Source: Megalopta genalis
Taxonomy: Eukaryota; Arthropoda; Insecta; Hymenoptera; Halictidae
NCBI RefSeq assembly: GCF_051020955.1
Contig: NW_027476363.1
Coordinates: 215,021 to 279,020 of the forward strand
DNA: 64,000 nt
Direction of reading: 5' to 3'
Positions 1 through 12,868 of this stretch are shown in pieces. The position numbers and the translations under genes were made by a program. The notes under the pieces were generated by a model. The model did not search any database and was not told where the DNA came from. It was given only the letters and a program-made list of their open reading frames with translations. Within the stretch, counting starts at the first letter, position 1, and each line of letters begins with the position of its first letter.

Positions 1-2527
1 ACAAAGGATGTAGCTTCAAATCAATGCGATGTAGTAGGTTTGGCTTGAAATCCATGCGAAACGAAAGATTTATCTTCAAATACTTGCGATATAAGCGATA
101 TAGCATCAAATGCTGACGAAATAAACGAGATAGCTTCAAATCCATGCGAAACAAATGATTTAGCTACAAATACTTGCGATGTAAGTGATATAGCTTCAAA
201 TGCTGGCGAAAAAAACGAGTGGGCTTCAAATCTATGCGAAACACATGTTGTAGCATCAAATCAATGCGATGTATAAGGTTTAGCTTCAAATCCATGCGAA
301 ACAAATGATTTAGCATCAAATACTTGCGATATAAGTGATATAGCTTCAAATTCTGGCGAAATAATCGAGTTAGCTACAACTCCATGCGGAACAAATAATG
401 TAGCTTCAGATCAATACGATGTTGAAGGTTTAACTTCAAAATCCATCTGTAGCAAGCGATTTAACTTCAAATACTTGCGATATAAGTTGTCTAGTATCAA
501 ATGCTGGCGAAATAATCGAGTTAGCTTCAAATCCATGCGAATCACATGATGTAGCTTCAAATCAGTGCTATGAAGAAGGTTTAGCTTCAAATGCATGCGA
601 ATCAAATGATTCAGATTCAAATACATGCGACATAAGTGATATAGCTTCAAATACTTGCGATATAAGTGATGTAGCTTCAAATGCTGACGAAATAAACGAG
701 TTAGCTTCAAAGCCATCCGAAACACATGATGTAGCTTCAAATCAATGCGATGTAGAAGGTTCAGCTACAAATCCATGTGAAACAAATGATTTAGCTTCAA
801 ATACTTGCGATATAAGTGATATAGTTTCAAATTCTGGCGAAATAATCGAGTTAGCTTCAAATCCATGCGAATCACATGATGTAGCTTCAAATCAGTGCTA
901 TGAAGAAGGTTTAGCTTCAAATGGATGCGAATCAAATGATTCAGATTCAAATACATGCGACATAAGTGATATAGCTTCAAATACTTGCGATATAAGTGAT
1001 GTAGCTTCAAATGCTGGCGAAATAAACGAGTTTTCTTCAAATCCATGCGAAACACATGATGTAGGTTCAAATCAAAGCGATGTAGAAGGATTGGTTTCAA
1101 ATCCATGTTAAACAAATGATCTTGATTCAAATACTTGCGATATAAGTGACATAGCTTAAAATGCTGGCGAAATAAACATGTTAGCTCCAAATCCATGCGA
1201 AACACATGATGTAGCTTCAAATCAATGCGATGTAGATGGTTTAGAATCAAATCCATGCGAAACAAATGATTTAGCTTCAAATACTTGCGATATAAGTGAT
1301 ATAGCTTCAAATACTGGCGAAATAAACGAGTTGGTTTCAAATCCATGCGAAACACATGTTGTAGCATCAAATCAATGCGATGTAGAAGGTTTAGCTTCAA
1401 ATCCATGCGAAAGAAATGCTTTAACTTCAAATACTTGCGATATAAGTGATATAGTTTCAAATTCTGGCGAAGTAAACGAGTTAGCTTCAAATCCATGAGG
1501 AACTCATGATGTAGCTTCAAATCAATGCGATGTAGAAGGTTTAGCTTCAAATCCATGCGAAACAAATGATTTAGCTTCACATACTTGCGATATAAGTGAT
1601 ATAGCTTAAAATGCTGGCGAAATAAACGAGTTGGCTTCAAATCCTTGCGAAACACATGTTGTAGCATCAAATCATTGCGATGTAGAAGGCTTAGCTTCAA
1701 ATCCATGCGAAAGAAATGCTTTAACTTCAAATACTTGCGATATAAGTGATATAGTTTCAAATTCTGGCGAAATAAACGAGTTAGCTTCAAATCCATGCGG
1801 AACTCATGATGTAGCTTCAAATCAATGCCATGTATAAGGTTTAGCTTCAAATCCATGCGAAACAAATGATTTAGCTTCAAATACTTGCGTTATAAGTGAT
1901 ATAGTTTCAAATGCTGGCGAAATAAACGAGATAGCTTCAAATCCATGCGAAACCCACGATGTAGCTTCAAATTAATGCGATGTAGAAGGTTTAGCTTCAA
2001 ATCCATGCGAAACAAATGATTTAGCTACAAATACTTGCGATACAAGTGATATAGCTTCAAATGCTGGCGAAATAAACGAGTTGGCTTCAAATCCATGCGA
2101 AACACATGATGTAGTTTCAAATCAATGCCATGTAGGAGGTTTGTCTTGAAATGCATGCGAAACAAAGGATGTAGCTTCAAATCAATGCGATGTAGAAGGT
2201 TTGGCTTGAAATCCATGCGAAACGAAAGGTTTATCTTCAAATACTTGCGATATAAGTGATATAGCATCAAATGCTGATGAAATAAACGAGATAGCTTCAA
2301 ATCCATGCGAAACCCACGATGTAGCATCAAATTAATGCGATGTAGAAGGTTTAGCTTCAAATCCATGCGAAACAAATGATTTAGCTACAAATACTTGCGA
2401 TATAAGTGATATAGCTTCAAATGCTGGCGAAATAAACGAGTTGGCTTCAAATCCATGCGAAACACATGTTGTAGCATCAAATCATTGCGATGTAGAAGGC
2501 TTAGCTTCAAATCCATGCGAAAGAAAT
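1..2527. repeat. Left copy of a 3,482-bp tandem duplication
   Basis: Positions 1-2,527 match 3,483-6,009 at a constant offset of 3,482 bp with only scattered single-base differences. Examples are an A/G-type difference near 1,472 versus 4,954, GCATC versus GCTTC near 2,325 versus 5,807, and TTTAG versus TTAAG near 2,351 versus 5,833. The offset equals 116 monomers plus 2 bases. The two extra bases come from two inherited 31-bp monomers (near 441 and 3,322). The match diverges after about 2,527. The block begins at or before the window edge, so the true unit may be longer. Confidence 0.9.
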
Positions 2528-2821
2528 GATTTAGCTACAAATACTTGCGATATAAGTGATGTAGCTTCAAATGTTGGCGAAATAATCGAGTTAGCATCAA
2601 ATCCATGCGAAACCAACGATGTAGCTTCAAATTACTGCGATGTAGAAGGTTTAGCTTCAAGTCCATGCGAAACAAATGATTTAGCTACAAATACTTGCGA
2701 TACAAGTGATATAGCTTCAAATGCTGGCGAAATAAACGAGTTTGATTCAAATCCAAGCGAAACACATGATGTAGCTTCAAATCAATGCGATGTAGGAGGT
2801 TTGGCTTGAAATGCATGCGAA

Positions 2822-3415
2822 ACAAAGGATGTAGCTTCAAATCAATGCGATGTAGTAGGTTTGGCTTGAAATCCATGCGAAACGAAAGATTTATCTTCAA
2901 ATACTTGCGATATAAGCGATATAGCATCAAATGCTGACGAAATAAACGAGATAGCTTCAAATCCATGCGAAACCCACGACGTAGCTTGAAATTAATGCGA
3001 TGTGGAAGGTTTAGCTTCAAATCCATGCGAAACAAATGATTTAGCTACAAATACTTGCGATGTAAGTGATATAGCTTCAAATGCTGGCGAAAAAAACGAG
3101 TGGGCTTCAAATCTATGCGAAACACATGTTGTAGCATCAAATCAATGCGATGTATAAGGTTTAGCTTCAAATCCATGCGAAACAAATGATTTAGCATCAA
3201 ATACTTGCGATATAAGTGATATAGCTTCAAATTCTGGCGAAATAATCGAGTTAGCTACAACTCCATGCGGAACCAATAATGTAGCTTCAGATCAATACGA
3301 TGTTGAAGGTTTAACTTCAAAATCCATCTGTAGCAAGCGATTTAACTTCAAATACTTGCGATATAAGTTGTCTAGTATCAAATGCTGGCGAAATAATCGA
3401 GTTAGCTTCAAATCC
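2822..3415. repeat. Partial third copy of the 1-530 segment
   Basis: The segment aligns with 1-150 at offset 2,821 and with 151 to about 534 at offset 2,881. The 60-bp change of offset is an extra monomer pair near 2,972-3,031. The segment ends where position 3,416 reads GTGCGAAAC while copy one reads ATGCGAATC. It lies directly before the right copy of the 3,482-bp duplication, so the same start sequence occurs at 1, 2,822 and 3,483. Confidence 0.8.
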
Positions 3416-3482
3416 GTGCGAAACACATGATGTAGCTTCAAATCAATGCGATGTAGGAGGTTTGGCTTGAAATGCATGCGAA

Positions 3483-6009
3483 ACAAAGGATGTAGCTTCA
3501 AATCAATGCGATGTAGTAGGTTTGGCTTGAAATCCATGCGAAACGAAAGATTTATCTTCAAATACTTGCGATATAAGCGATATAGCATCAAATGCTGACG
3601 AAATAAACGAGATAGCTTCAAATCCATGCGAAACAAATGATTTAGCTACAAATACTTGCGATGTAAGTGATATAGCTTCAAATGCTGGCGAAAAAAACGA
3701 GTGGGCTTCAAATCTATGCGAAACACATGTTGTAGCATCAAATCAATGCGATGTATAAGGTTTAGCTTCAAATCCATGCGAAACAAATGATTTAGCATCA
3801 AATACTTGCGATATAAGTGATATAGCTTCAAATTCTGGCGAAATAATCGAGTTAGCTACAACTCCATGCGGAACAAATAATGTAGCTTCAGATCAATACG
3901 ATGTTGAAGGTTTAACTTCAAAATCCATCTGTAGCAAGCGATTTAACTTCAAATACTTGCGATATAAGTTGTCTAGTATCAAATGCTGGCGAAATAATCG
4001 AGTTAGCTTCAAATCCATGCGAATCACATGATGTAGCTTCAAATCAGTGCTATGAAGAAGGTTTAGCTTCAAATGCATGCGAATCAAATGATTCAGATTC
4101 AAATACATGCGACATAAGTGATATAGCTTCAAATACTTGCGATATAAGTGATGTAGCTTCAAATGCTGACGAAATAAACGAGTTAGCTTCAAAGCCATCC
4201 GAAACACATGATGTAGCTTCAAATCAATGCGATGTAGAAGGTTCAGCTACAAATCCATGTGAAACAAATGATTTAGCTTCAAATACTTGCGATATAAGTG
4301 ATATAGTTTCAAATTCTGGCGAAATAATCGAGTTAGCTTCAAATCCATGCGAATCACATGATGTAGCTTCAAATCAGTGCTATGAAGAAGGTTTAGCTTC
4401 AAATGGATGCGAATCAAATGATTCAGATTCAAATACATGCGACATAAGTGATATAGCTTCAAATACTTGCGATATAAGTGATGTAGCTTCAAATGCTGGC
4501 GAAATAAACGAGTTTTCTTCAAATCCATGCGAAACACATGATGTAGGTTCAAATCAAAGCGATGTAGAAGGATTGGTTTCAAATCCATGTTAAACAAATG
4601 ATCTTGATTCAAATACTTGCGATATAAGTGACATAGCTTAAAATGCTGGCGAAATAAACATGTTAGCTCCAAATCCATGCGAAACACATGATGTAGCTTC
4701 AAATCAATGCGATGTAGATGGTTTAGAATCAAATCCATGCGAAACAAATGATTTAGCTTCAAATACTTGCGATATAAGTGATATAGCTTCAAATACTGGC
4801 GAAATAAACGAGTTGGTTTCAAATCCATGCGAAACACATGTTGTAGCATCAAATCAATGCGATGTAGAAGGTTTAGCTTCAAATCCATGCGAAAGAAATG
4901 CTTTAACTTCAAATACTTGCGATATAAGTGATATAGTTTCAAATTCTGGCGAAATAAACGAGTTAGCTTCAAATCCATGAGGAACTCATGATGTAGCTTC
5001 AAATCAATGCGATGTAGAAGGTTTAGCTTCAAATCCATGCGAAACAAATGATTTAGCTTCACATACTTGCGATATAAGTGATATAGCTTAAAATGCTGGC
5101 GAAATAAACGAGTTGGCTTCAAATCCTTGCGAAACACATGTTGTAGCATCAAATCATTGCGATGTAGAAGGCTTAGCTTCAAATCCATGCGAAAGAAATG
5201 CTTTAACTTCAAATACTTGCGATATAAGTGATATAGTTTCAAATTCTGGCGAAATAAACGAGTTAGCTTCAAATCCATGCGGAACTCATGATGTAGCTTC
5301 AAATCAATGCCATGTATAAGGTTTAGCTTCAAATCCATGCGAAACAAATGATTTAGCTTCAAATACTTGCGTTATAAGTGATATAGTTTCAAATGCTGGC
5401 GAAATAAACGAGATAGCTTCAAATCCATGCGAAACCCACGATGTAGCTTCAAATTAATGCGATGTAGAAGGTTTAGCTTCAAATCCATGCGAAACAAATG
5501 ATTTAGCTACAAATACTTGCGATACAAGTGATATAGCTTCAAATGCTGGCGAAATAAACGAGTTGGCTTCAAATCCATGCGAAACACATGATGTAGTTTC
5601 AAATCAATGCCATGTAGGAGGTTTGTCTTGAAATGCATGCGAAACAAAGGATGTAGCTTCAAATCAATGCGATGTAGAAGGTTTGGCTTGAAATCCATGC
5701 GAAACGAAAGGTTTATCTTCAAATACTTGCGATATAAGTGATATAGCATCAAATGCTGATGAAATAAACGAGATAGCTTCAAATCCATGCGAAACCCACG
5801 ATGTAGCTTCAAATTAATGCGATGTAGAAGGTTAAGCTTCAAATCCATGCGAAACAAATGATTTAGCTACAAATACTTGCGATATAAGTGATATAGCTTC
5901 AAATGCTGGCGAAATAAACGAGTTGGCTTCAAATCCATGCGAAACACATGTTGTAGCATCAAATCATTGCGATGTAGAAGGCTTAGCTTCAAATCCATGC
6001 GAAAGAAAT
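3483..6009. repeat. Right copy of the 3,482-bp tandem duplication
   Basis: This is the partner of 1-2,527. The long minus-strand open frame at 765-1,880 recurs here at 4,247-5,362 with one residue changed, showing how recent the duplication is. The copy passes directly into the 450-bp duplication at 5,731-6,630. Confidence 0.9.
4247..5362 (-). other. Open frame of 371 codons, duplicated at 765-1,880
   Basis: The two frames differ by one residue because they lie in the two copies of the 3,482-bp duplication. Both end at a GCTACAAATCC variant read as TAG. Both begin at a Met produced by the same kind of repeat variant. Conservation between them reflects recent DNA duplication and says nothing about selection on protein. 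Confidence 0.08.
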
Positions 6010-6630
6010 GCTTTAGCTTCAAATACTTGCGATATAAGTGATGTAGCTTCAAATGCAGGCCAAATAAACGAGTTAGCTTCAAATCCATGCGGAACACATG
6101 ATGTAGATTCAAATCAATGCTATGTAGAAGGTTCAGCTACAAATCCATGCGAAACAAATGATTTAGCTACAAATACTTGCGATATAAGTGATATAGCATC
6201 AAATGCTGATGAAATAAACGAGATAGCTTCAAATCCATGCGAAACCCACGATGTAGCTTCAAATTAATGCGATGTAGAAGGTTTAGCTTCAAATCCATGC
6301 GATACAAATGATTTAGCTACAAATACTTGCGATATAAGTGATATAGCTTCAAATGCTGGCGAAATAAACGAGTTGGCTTCAAATCCATGCGAAACACATG
6401 TTGTAGCATCAAATCATTGCGATGTAGAAGGCTTAGCTTCAAATCCATGCGAAAGAAATGCTTTAGCTTCAAATACTTGCGATATAAGTGATGTAGCTTC
6501 AAATGCAGGCCAAATAAACGAGTTAGCTTCAAATCCATGCGGAACACATGATGTAGATTCAAATCAATGCTATGTAGAAGGTTCAGCTACAAATCCATGC
6601 GAAACAAATGATTTAGCTACAAATACTTGC
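5731..6630. repeat. 450-bp tandem duplication (three 150-bp units, two copies)
   Basis: Positions 5,731-6,180 match 6,181-6,630 at an offset of exactly 450 bp, with a few differences (for example GAAAC versus GATAC near 5,851 and 6,301). The length is three higher-order units, consistent with unequal exchange in register. The short minus-strand frame at 5,867-6,112 recurs unchanged at 6,317-6,562. Confidence 0.88.
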
Positions 6631-7620
6631 GATATAAGTGATATAGCTTCAAATGCTGGCGAAATAAATGAGTTGGCTTCAAATCCATGCGAAACACATG
6701 TTGTAGCATCAAATCAATGCGATGTAGAAGGTTTAGCTTCAAATCCATGGGAAAGAAATGCTTTAACTTCAAATACTTGCGATATAAGTGATATAGCTTC
6801 AAATGCTGGCGAAATAAACGAGTTGGCTTCAAATCCTTGCGGAACACATGTTGTAGCATCAAATCATTGCGATGTAGAAGGCTTAGCTTCAAATCCATGC
6901 CAAAGAAATGCTTTAGCTTCAAATACTTGCGATATAAGTGATATAGCTTCAAATGCTGACGAAATAAACGAGATAGCTTCAAACCCATGCGAAAACCACG
7001 ATGTAGCTTGAAATTAATGCGATGTGGAAGGTTTAGCTTCAAATCCATGCGAAACCCACGATGTAGCTTCAAATTAGTGCGATGTAGAAGGTTTAGCTTC
7101 AAACCCATGCGGAACAAATGATTTAGCTACAAATACTTGCGATACAAGTGATATAGCTTCAAATGCTGGCGAAATAAACGTGTTGACTTCAAATCCATGC
7201 GAAACACATGTTGTAGCATCAAATCATTGCGATGTAGAAGGCTTAGCTTCAAATCCATGCGAAAGAAATGCTTTAGCTTCAAATACTTGCGATATAAGTG
7301 ATGTAGCTTCAAATGCAGGCGAATAAACGAGTTTGCTTCAAATCCATGCGAAACACATGATGTAGCTTCAAATCAAAACGATGAAGATGGTTTAGAATCA
7401 AATCCATGCCAAACAAATGATTTAGCTACAAATACGTGCGATATAAGTGATATAGCTTAAAATGCTGGCGAAATAAACGAGTTGGCTTCAAATCCATGCG
7501 GAACACATGTTGTAGCATCAAATCATTGCGATGTAGAAGGCTTAGCTTCAAATCCATGCGAAAGAAATGCTTTAGCTTCAAATACTTGCGATATAAGTGA
7601 TGTAGCTTCAAATGCAGGCG

Positions 7621-7918
7621 AATAAACGAGTTTGCTTCAAATCCGTGCGAAACACATGTTTTTGCATCAAATCAAAGCGATGTAGAAGGTTTAGCTTCAA
7701 ATCCATGCGAAAGAAATGCTTTAGCTTCAAATACTTGCGATATAAGTGATGTAGCTTCAAATGCAGGCGAATAAACGAGTTTGCTTCAAATCCGTGCGAA
7801 ACACATGTTTTTGCATCAAATCAAAGCGATGTAGAAGGTTTAGCTTCAAATCCATGCGAAAGAAATGCTTTAGCTTCAAATACTTGCGATATAAGTGATG
7901 TAGCTTCAAATGCAGGCG
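7621..7918. repeat. Two identical 149-bp units
   Basis: Positions 7,621-7,769 and 7,770-7,918 read identically. Each unit carries one 29-bp monomer in which GGCGAAATAAACG has become GGCGAATAAACG. The same one-base loss also occurs near 7,321, so the core register drops one base at each of four successive sites. The unit also carries CATGTTTTTGCATC, not seen elsewhere in this form. Because 149 is not a multiple of 3, no reading frame crosses this stretch. Confidence 0.9.
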
Positions 7919-7920
7919 AA

Positions 7921-8820
7921 TAATCGAGTTCGCTTCAAAGCCATGCGAAACACATGATGTAGCTTCAAATCAATGCGATGTAGAAGGTTCAGCTACAAAT
8001 CCATGTAAAACAAATGATTTAGCTTCAAATACTTGCGATATAAGTGATATAGTTTCAAATTCTGGCGAAAAAATCGAGTTAGCTTCAAATCCATACGGAA
8101 CACATGATGTAGCTTCAAATCAATGCGAGGTAGAAGGTTTTGCGTGAAATCCATGCGAAACAAATGACTTAGCTTCAACTACTTGCGATATAAGTGATAT
8201 AACTTCAAATGGTGGCGAAATAAACGAGATAGCTTCAAAGCCATGCGAAACACATGATGTAGCTTCAAATCAATGCTATGTAGAAGGTTCAGCTACAAAT
8301 CCATGTGAAACAAATGATTTAGCTTCAAATACTTGCGATATAAGTGATATAGTTTCAAATTCTGGCGAAATAATCGAGTTAGCTTCAAATCCATACGGAA
8401 CACATGTTGTAGCTTCAAATCAATGCGAGGTAGAAGGTTTTGCGTGAAATCCATGCGAAACAAATGACTTAGCTTCAACTACTTGCGATATAAGTGATAT
8501 AACTTCAAATGGTGGCGAAATAAACGAGATAGCTTCAAAGCCATGCGAAACACATGATGTAGCTTCAAATCAATGCTATGTAGAAGGTTCAGCTACAAAT
8601 CCATGTGAAACAAATGATTTAGCTTCAAATACTTGCGATATAAGTGATATAGTTTCAAATTCTGGCGAAATAATCGAGTTAGCTTCAAATCCATACGGAA
8701 CACATGTTGTAGCTTCAAATCAATGCGAGGTAGAAGGTTTTGCGTGAAATCCATGCGAAACAAATGACTTAGCTTCAACTACTTGCGATATAAGTGATAT
8801 AACTTCAAATGGTGGCGAAA
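7921..8820. repeat. Three 300-bp units, the last two identical
   Basis: Positions 8,221-8,520 and 8,521-8,820 match base for base. The unit at 7,921-8,220 is a close relative (for example GAAAAAATCG where the others have GAAATAATCG). Markers are GGTAGAAGGTTTTGCGTG, CCATACGGAAC and AACTTCAAATGGTGGCG. A fourth, slightly diverged copy lies at 9,421-9,720. The unit is two 150-bp units long. Confidence 0.92.
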
Positions 8821-9420
8821 TAAACGAGATAGCTTCAAATCCATGCGAAACCCACGATGTAGCTTCAAATTAATGCGATGTAGAAGGTTTTGCTACAAAT
8901 TCATGCGAAACAAATGATTTAGCTACAAATACTTGCGATATAAGTGATATTGCTTCAAATGCAGGCGAAACGAACGCTTTAGCTTCAAATCCATGCGAAA
9001 CAAATGATTTAGCTTCAAATACTTGCGATGTAAGTGATATAGCTCCAATTGTAGGCGAAACGAACGCTTTTGCATCAAATCCATGCGAATAACATAATTT
9101 AGCTTCAAATTCATGTGAAACACATGGTTTAGCTTCAAATTCATGCGAAACAAATGATGTAGGTTCAAATCAAAGCGATGTAGAAGAATTGGTTTCAAAT
9201 CCATGTTAAACAAATGATCTTGATTCAAATACTTGCGATATAAGTGACATAGCTTCAAATGCTGGCGAAATAAACATGTTAGCTCCAAATCCATGCGAAA
9301 CACATGATGTAGCTTCAAATCAATGCGATGTAGATGGTTTAGAATCAAATCCATGTGAAACAAATGATTTAGCTTCAAATACTTGCGATATAAGTGATAT
9401 AGCTTCAAATGCTGACGAAA

Positions 9421-9720
9421 TAAACGAGTTAGCTTCAAAGCCATGCGAAACACATGATGTAGCTTCAAATCAATGCGATGTAGAAGGTTCAGCTACAAAT
9501 CCATGTGAAACAAATGATTTAGCTTCAAATACTTGCGATATAAGTGATATAGTTTCAAATTCTGGCGAAATAATCGAGTTAGCTTCAAATCCATACGGAA
9601 CACATGATGTAGCTTCAAATCAATGCGAGGTAGAAGGTTTTGCGTGAAATCCATGCGAAACAAATGACTTAGCTTCAACTACTTGCGATATAAGTGATAT
9701 AACTTCAAATGCTGGCGAAA
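9421..9720. repeat. Detached fourth copy of the 300-bp unit
   Basis: It carries the GCGAGGTAGAAGGTTTTGCG and CCATACGGAAC markers of 7,921-8,820. It reads GAGTTAGC where the tandem copies read GAGATAGC, and GCTGGCG where they read GGTGGCG. About 600 bp of ordinary array separates it from the tandem set. Confidence 0.85.
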
Positions 9721-12482
9721 TAAACGAGATAGCTTCAAATCCATGCGAAACCCACGATGTAGCTTCAAATTAATGCGATGTAGAAGGTTTAGCTACAAAT
9801 TCATGCGAAACAAATGATTTAGCTACAAATACTTGCGATATAAGTGACATAGCTTCAAATGCTGGCGAAATAATCGAGTTAGCATCAAATCCATGCGAAT
9901 CACATGATGCAGCTTCAAATCACTGCTATGTAGAAGGTTTAGCTTCAAATGCATGCGAATCAAATGATTCAGATTCAAATACATGCGACATAAGTGATAT
10001 AGCTTCAAATACTTGCGGTATAAGTGATGTAGCTTCAAATGCTGGCGAAATAAACGAGTTTTCTTCAAATCCATGCGAAACACATGATGTAGGTTCAAAT
10101 CAAAGCGATGTAGAAGGATAGGTTTCAAATCCATGTTAAAGAAATGATCTTGATTCAAATACTTGCGATATAAGTGACATAGCTTCAAATGCTGGCGAAA
10201 TAAACATGTTAGCTCCAAATCCATGCGAATCACTTGATGTAGCTTCAAGTCAGTGCTATGAAGAAGGTTTAGCTTCAAATGCATGCGAATCAAATGATTT
10301 AGCTTCAAATACATGCGACATAAGTGATATAGCTTCAAATACTTGCGATATGTGATGTAGCTTCAAATGCTGACGAAATAAACGAGTTTTCTTCAAATCC
10401 ATGCGAAACACATGATGTAGGTTCAAATCAAAGCGATGTAGAAGGATTAGTTTCAAATCCATGTTAAACAAATGATTTTGATTCAAATACTTGTGATTTA
10501 AGTGATATAGCTTCAAATGCAGGCGAAATAAACGATTTAGATTCAAGTCCATGCGGAACACATGATGTAGCTTCAAATCAATGCAATGTGTAAGGTTTAG
10601 CTTCAAATCAATGCGATGTATAAGGTTTTGCTTCAAATCCATGCGAAACAAATGATTTAGCTTCAAATACTTACGATATAAGTGATATAGCTTCAAATGC
10701 TGGAGAAATAACCGAGTTAGCTTGAAATGCATGCGAAACGCATGATGTAGGTTCAAATCAAAGCGATGTGCAAGGTTTAGCTTCAAATCAATGCGATGTA
10801 TAAGGTTTAGCTTCAAATCCATGCGAAACAAATGATTTAGCTACAAATACTTGCGATATAACTGATATAGCTCCAAATGCTGTCGAAATAAACGAGTTAG
10901 CTCCAAATCCATGCGTAACACATGATGTAGCATCGAAACAATGCGATGTAGATCGTTTAGAATCAAATCCATGCGAAACAAATGATTTAGCTTCAAATAC
11001 TTGCGATGTAAGTGATATTGCTTCAAATGCAGGCGAAATAAACGATTTAGATTCAAGTCCATGCGGAACACATGATGTAGCTTCAAATCAATGCAATGTG
11101 TAAGGTTTAGCTTCAAATCAATGCGATGTAGATGGTTTAGAAACAAATCCATGCGAAAAAAATGATTTAGTTTCAAATACTTGCGATATAAGTGATATAG
11201 CTCCAAATGCTGGCGAAAAAACGAGTCAGCTCCAAATCCATGCGAAACACATGATGTAGCATCGAAACAATGCGATCTAGATCGTTTAGAATCAAATCCA
11301 TGCGAAACAAATGATTTAGCTTCAAATACTTGCGATATAAGTGATATTGCTTCAAATGCAGGCGAAATAAACGATTTAGATTCAAGTCCATGCGGAACAC
11401 ATGATGTAGCTTCAAATCAATGCAATGTGTAAGGTTTAGCTTCAAATCAATGCGATGTATAAGGTTTAGCTTCAAATCCATGCGAAACAAATGATTTATC
11501 TTCAAATACTTGCGATATAAGTGATATAGCTTCAAATTCTGGCGAAATAATCGAGTAAGCTTCAACTCCATGCGAAACCAATGATGTAGCATGATATCAA
11601 TGCGATGTTGAAGGTTTAACTTCAAATCCATGTGTAGCAAGCGATTTAACTTCAAATACTTGCGATATAAGTTGTCTAGCGTCAAATGCTGGCGAAATAA
11701 TCGAGTTAGCTTCAAATCCATGCTAATCACATGACGTAGCTTCAAATCAATGCTATGTAGAAGGTTTATCTTCAAATCCATGCGATTCAAATGATTTAGC
11801 TTCAAATACTTGCGATATAAGTGATATAGCTTCAAATGCTGGCGAAATAAGCGAGATATCTTCAAATCCAAGCGAAACCCACGATGTAGCTTCAAATCAA
11901 TGCGATGTAGAAGGTTTTGCTTCAAATCCATGCGAAAGAAATGCTTTAGCTTCAAATACTTGCGATATAAGTGATGTAGTTTCAAATACAGGCGAAATAA
12001 ACGAGTTGGCTTCAAATCCATGCGGAACACATGATGTAGTTTCAAATCAATGCGATGTATAAGGTTTAGCTTCAAATCCATGCGAAACAAATGATTTAGC
12101 TTGAAATACTTGCGATATAAGTGATATAGCTTCAAATGCTGGCGAAATAAACGAGTTAGCTACAAATCCATACGAAACACATGATGTAGTTTCAAATCAA
12201 TGCGATGTAGAAGGTTCAGCTACAAATCCATGCGAATCAAATGATTTAGTTTCTACTACTTGCGATATAAGTGAAATAGTTTCAAATGCTGGCGAAATAA
12301 TCGAGTTAGCTTCAAATCCACGCGGAACACATGATGTAGCTTCAAATCAATGCGATGTATACGGTTTAGCTTCAAATCCATGCGAAACAAATGATTTAGC
12401 TTCACATACTTGCGATATAAGTGATATAGCTTCAAATTCTGGCGAAATAATCGAGTTAGCTTCAAATCCATTCGAATACCAA
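9721..12482. repeat. Ordinary 30-bp array between named blocks
   Basis: The stretch holds only monomers of the family. Landmarks are a two-base loss near 10,351 (CGATATGTGATG), a one-base loss near 11,219 (GCGAAAAAACGAG) and a segment near 10,681-10,840 with CTGGAGAAATAACC and GCGATGTGCAAGG. That segment recurs near 14,821 (offset about 4,140) and near 41,381. I see no gene or non-repeat sequence in it. Confidence 0.85.
11611..11700. repeat. Marker monomer trio with GTGTAGCAAGCG and AGTTGTCTAG (example copy)
   Basis: Three consecutive monomers form a recognisable variant. They are marked by TTTAACTTCAAATCC, then GTGTAGCAAGCG, then AGTTGTCTAGCGTC. The trio recurs dozens of times between about 420 and 50,150. 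Copies lie near 13,860, 15,390, 16,440, 19,140, 21,390, 24,720, 28,620, 33,880, 37,440, 42,540, 46,300 and 50,080. Related but diverged forms occur right of that. The copies near 441, 3,322 and 3,923 carry one extra A and read CATCTGTAGC. The trio is useful for aligning the larger duplicated blocks. Confidence 0.85.
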
Positions 12483-12868
12483 TGATGTAGCTTCAAATCA
12501 ATGCAATGTGTAAGGTTTAGCTTCAAATCAATGCGATGTATAAGGTTTAGCTTCAAATCCATGCGAATCAAATGATTTAGCTTCAAATACTTGCGACATA
12601 AGTGATATAGCTTCAAATACAGGCGAAATAAACGAGATAGCTTAAAATCCATGCGAAACCCACGATGTAGCTTCAAATAAATGCGATGTAGAAGGTTTGG
12701 CTTGAAATTCATGCGAAAGAGATGTTTTAGCTTCAAATACTTGCGATCTAAGTGATATAGCTTCAAATGCTGGCGAAATAAACGAGATAGCTTCAAATCC
12801 ATGCTAAACCCACGATGTAGATTCAAATTAATGCGATGTAGAAGGTTTAGCTTAAAATCCATGCGAAA
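12483..12868. repeat. Segment shared with 49,417-49,802
   Basis: About 386 bp match at an offset of 36,934 bp. Shared rare variants include TGCAATGTGTAAGG, GCGACATAAGTG, AGATAGCTTAAAATCC, ATAAATGCGATG and GCGAAAGAGATGTTTTAGC. Sharing several rare variants in the same order over this distance indicates a copied block and not chance similarity within the family. Confidence 0.82.
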
